From the IMG/VR virus record IMGVR_UViG_3300030390_001481, positions 22,992-63,077 of that record: a DNA stretch of 40,086 nt; one strand, written 5' to 3'. The notes beneath the pieces were generated by a model. It saw only the letters and a list, made by a program, of their open reading frames with translations, did not search any database and was not told the origin of the DNA. This DNA is from a virus. Positions 38,501 through 40,086 of this stretch are shown here, one piece after another. Made by a program: the position numbers and the translations under genes. Position 1 is the first letter of the stretch; each line of letters opens with the position of its first letter.

Positions 38501-38701
38501 TTATTTTATTTTAACTTTTTTTAATTTGTCTTGATAATCTCTGGAGAGCATATTTTGTGTTTTCCTGTTAAACAATTCATGGTATCTACTCAACATTAAT
38601 TCACTTTGTAATCCATCAAAATCAAAAAATTTAGTATTACCAAATATTTCTTTTTTTAAAAGTATTAATTCTCTCTCCTCGTTTTTAGATAGTTTAGTCA
38701 T
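38501..38701 (-). CDS. Small charged helical protein, 66 aa
   Basis: The product (MTKLSKNEERELILLKKEIF, then FFDFDGLQSELMLSRYHELF and a basic end DYQDKLKKVKIK) is probably all-helical. It lies five bases before the next small gene and 54 bases after its upstream neighbour. No catalytic or metal motif; no family recognised. A regulatory or host-takeover role is common for such early small phage proteins but is not shown by the sequence. Confidence 0.5.
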   Translation of the reverse strand: MTKLSKNEERELILLKKEIFGNTKFFDFDGLQSELMLSRYHELFNRKTQNMLSRDYQDKLKKVKIK

Positions 38702-38755
38702 AAGTATTATATTTAAGTGATAAAAATAATGAATAAATATTAAATAAAGAAATTA

Positions 38756-39373
38756 TTAATAAATTATTTGTGAAATATTCAAATCTGAACCATAACCCTC
38801 ATTTTTTTGATCTAAGGAGTCTATGATCAATTCTCCTGTTGAAAAATCAAAAGTATTATAATCTAAATACTCATCTTCAATAAAAAATTGATGTCTTGAA
38901 AAAGATAATTCACTTGGAACTAAAAAGTCTGTCCACTCTAAACGAACAGCTTTATTATCAGCGAGTTGATTCCAGACGTTTATTATTGTGTTAATGTTAA
39001 ATAACAATTTATCATAAATTTTTTCTGTTATTACATAACACATCAATCCGGTATATTTATTCTCTGTTACTATTGCAAAGTCTTCTCCCTCATTTACCTC
39101 AAAGAATTGAAATGATTTTTCCTCTTCATTGTTATAAAAATATATTTTGTCTGTTGTCTGGTAATAAAAATATTCATAAAACAAATGAGTAATTCTTTCA
39201 TCTAAATCATCATAGTAAGATTTAAAATCATCATAAGACAATTCTAAGTTTAATTTTTTATCTATTGATTGTAAATACTCTTCTTTACAAGTTTGAATTG
39301 ATTCATGTTCTACAAATTTATGTTTTACAAATTGTTTTGTAGAATTAGATGCTACAACTAAAATTTTTTTCAT
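38756..39373 (-). CDS. Acidic hypothetical protein, 205 aa
   Basis: After a short basic start (MKKILVVASNSTKQFVKHKF) the product is strongly acidic and aromatic: LELSYDDFKSYYDDLDERIT, HLFYEYFYYQTTDKIYFYNN, FFIEDEYLDYNTFDFSTGEL. Mixed alpha/beta is likely. The density of Asp, Glu and Tyr recalls DNA-mimic or anti-restriction proteins, but no family motif supports that. It is preceded by the leader AAAAAATAAAAAAG. Neighbouring genes on both sides are also small and acidic, suggesting a host-interaction cluster. Confidence 0.55.
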   Translation of the reverse strand: MKKILVVASNSTKQFVKHKFVEHESIQTCKEEYLQSIDKKLNLELSYDDFKSYYDDLDERITHLFYEYFYYQTTDKIYFYNNEEEKSFQFFEVNEGEDFAIVTENKYTGLMCYVITEKIYDKLLFNINTIINVWNQLADNKAVRLEWTDFLVPSELSFSRHQFFIEDEYLDYNTFDFSTGELIIDSLDQKNEGYGSDLNISQIIY

Positions 39374-39394
39374 CTTTTTTATTTTTTCTCTAAA

Positions 39395-39727
39395 TTAATA
39401 TTTTATTTTTAATTTATCTGTTAATGTGCTGATTTCATGATACATATCAAAACCAATCGCTTCTTGATGCTCATTATACTCATCATACCTGTCAAATACT
39501 ATTCCATCATCTTCATATTTCACCTGTATATAATCTCCATTTGGTAATGAAATACACCGGTAACCATTGTGATCGTTTTTTCCCATTAAGGGAGTTTTTT
39601 CCTTTAACACAACTAATTTTGAATACAGGTCTTGTATTAAAATTGGTGTTATTTCTTCTTCTGTAAATGTATCTTCTAACATCATTGTTAGATATTTTAT
39701 TTCGTATATATTTAATTCTATTTTCAT
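39395..39727 (-). CDS. Acidic hypothetical protein, 110 aa
   Basis: The product starts MKIELNIYEIKYLTMMLEDT, a helix or strand with FTEEEITPILIQDLYSKLVV. The middle is probably beta (HNGYRCISLPNGDYIQVKYE, DDGIVFDRYDEYNEHQ), and it ends STLTDKLKIKY. No catalytic motif, metal site or membrane segment. Spacing of 21 bases to the next gene and 14 to the previous one fits one operon. No family recognised. Confidence 0.5.
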   Translation of the reverse strand: MKIELNIYEIKYLTMMLEDTFTEEEITPILIQDLYSKLVVLKEKTPLMGKNDHNGYRCISLPNGDYIQVKYEDDGIVFDRYDEYNEHQEAIGFDMYHEISTLTDKLKIKY

Positions 39728-39741
39728 TTTATTTATTTTTA

Positions 39742-39984
39742 TTATATTATTTCATGTGCTTTGTCAAAGCATTTGTTTCTATCTAAATCATTCCAATATA
39801 AATTTTCCTCATCATTTTCATCATACAGCCCGTTATCCTCTCCTATTTGTATTGCTAATTCAATTATATCTTCATAATCTACCTCTCCATCTATATTAAT
39901 TATTCCTTTTAGATTTGTTATTTTTCCTTTCATTTTGATGTGTTTAGCAATAACCTTTGCATATTCAGATATTATTAATTCCAT
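39742..39984 (-). CDS. Acidic hypothetical protein, 80 aa
   Basis: The product (MELIISEYAKVIAKHIKMKG, then INIDGEVDYEDIIELAIQIG and EDNGLYDENDEENLYWNDLD) is helical with a very acidic second half. Its ATG overlaps the end of the partial upstream gene by 10 bases, supporting translation. No family recognised. Confidence 0.5.
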   Translation of the reverse strand: MELIISEYAKVIAKHIKMKGKITNLKGIINIDGEVDYEDIIELAIQIGEDNGLYDENDEENLYWNDLDRNKCFDKAHEII

Positions 39985-40085
39985 TCTTTCTCTCCTATAT
40001 CGTTCACAATCTCATGCCTATCAATTAACTTTTCTAACTGATTTTCAGTCAAAGTACGATATTCATCATCATTGTCATTAATGAG
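39975..40085 (-). CDS. Partial gene at right edge (3' end only, 36 aa visible)
   Basis: The frame is open to the right edge of the window and stops at 39975, overlapping the next gene by 10 bases. The visible C-terminus reads DDEYRTLTENQLEKLIDRHE followed by IVNDIGEKEWN, acidic and helical like its neighbours. The start lies outside the window, so nothing can be said about total length or function. Confidence 0.6.
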   Translation of the reverse strand, partial: LINDNDDEYRTLTENQLEKLIDRHEIVNDIGEKEWN

Positions 40086-40086
40086 G

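Noticed and set aside
1-40086. CRISPR array, tRNA genes, insertion sequences or integrase
   Set aside because: No regularly spaced direct repeats, no cloverleaf-like segments, no transposase or recombinase motifs were seen on either strand.

Overview
This is a 40 kb piece of an AT-rich, lytic-type, tailed double-stranded DNA phage, most likely a podovirus (short tail) infecting a Bacteroidota/Flavobacteriia host. The host call rests on three things. Several intergenic spacers carry perfect TAnnTTTG boxes, the -7 element of Bacteroidota promoters. Start codons are preceded by A/T-rich leaders rather than Shine-Dalgarno sequences. The replication genes include a VirE-N/BT4734-type primase-helicase, a family common in Bacteroidota and their phages. 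The podovirus call rests on ring/adaptor proteins, a giant nozzle protein and a T7-like internal-core cassette, with no sheath, tape-measure or tail-tube genes in view. A marine origin is only an impression. No integrase, lysis gene, DNA polymerase, RNA polymerase, tRNA or CRISPR array was found; some may lie outside the window.

Left arm, plus strand, 1-29936 (virion genes). It opens inside a tail-fibre gene made of YadA-head-like repeats. Four small genes follow, one of them a tandem GroES-like protein and the last a possible small terminase. Next come the large terminase, the portal, a probable scaffold and the major capsid protein, which is followed by a strong terminator. Three head or connector proteins come next; the third contains three copies of a small beta domain and is followed by a second terminator. 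Then come two ring/adaptor proteins, a 1708-residue nozzle protein, a 58-residue Cys-tailed protein and a 257-residue tail protein. A TAnnTTTG box only a few bases from a start codon begins the last cassette: a GNAT-like protein, then three proteins whose order and character match T7 gp14, gp15 and gp16, the last enlarged to 2099 residues. An 80-residue protein closes the arm.

Right arm, minus strand, 40086 down to 29929 (early, replication and recombination genes). Read in the direction of transcription it holds small acidic or lysine-rich genes of unknown function, a zinc-ribbon protein and a copy of a structured RNA element. It continues with a DUF3310-like protein, a stand-alone DnaA domain IV, a DUF1071 annealing protein, a PD-(D/E)XK exonuclease and an SSB-like protein with an acidic DLPF tail. 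A second copy of the RNA element follows, then the primase-helicase, an SF2 helicase, a VRR-NUC nuclease and four small genes. The arms converge and overlap by 8 bases at 29929-29936 without a clear terminator.

Together the right arm would supply origin recognition, priming, unwinding, ssDNA coating and annealing-type recombination, while the left arm builds and fills the particle. The most unusual items are the duplicated RNA element upstream of two early genes, the beta domain shared by four virion proteins, the tandem GroES-like protein, and the T7-like core cassette in a Bacteroidota-type phage. No stretch over 300 bases lacks a gene; the largest spacers are 34846-34963 and 37917-38014, and each holds one RNA element.
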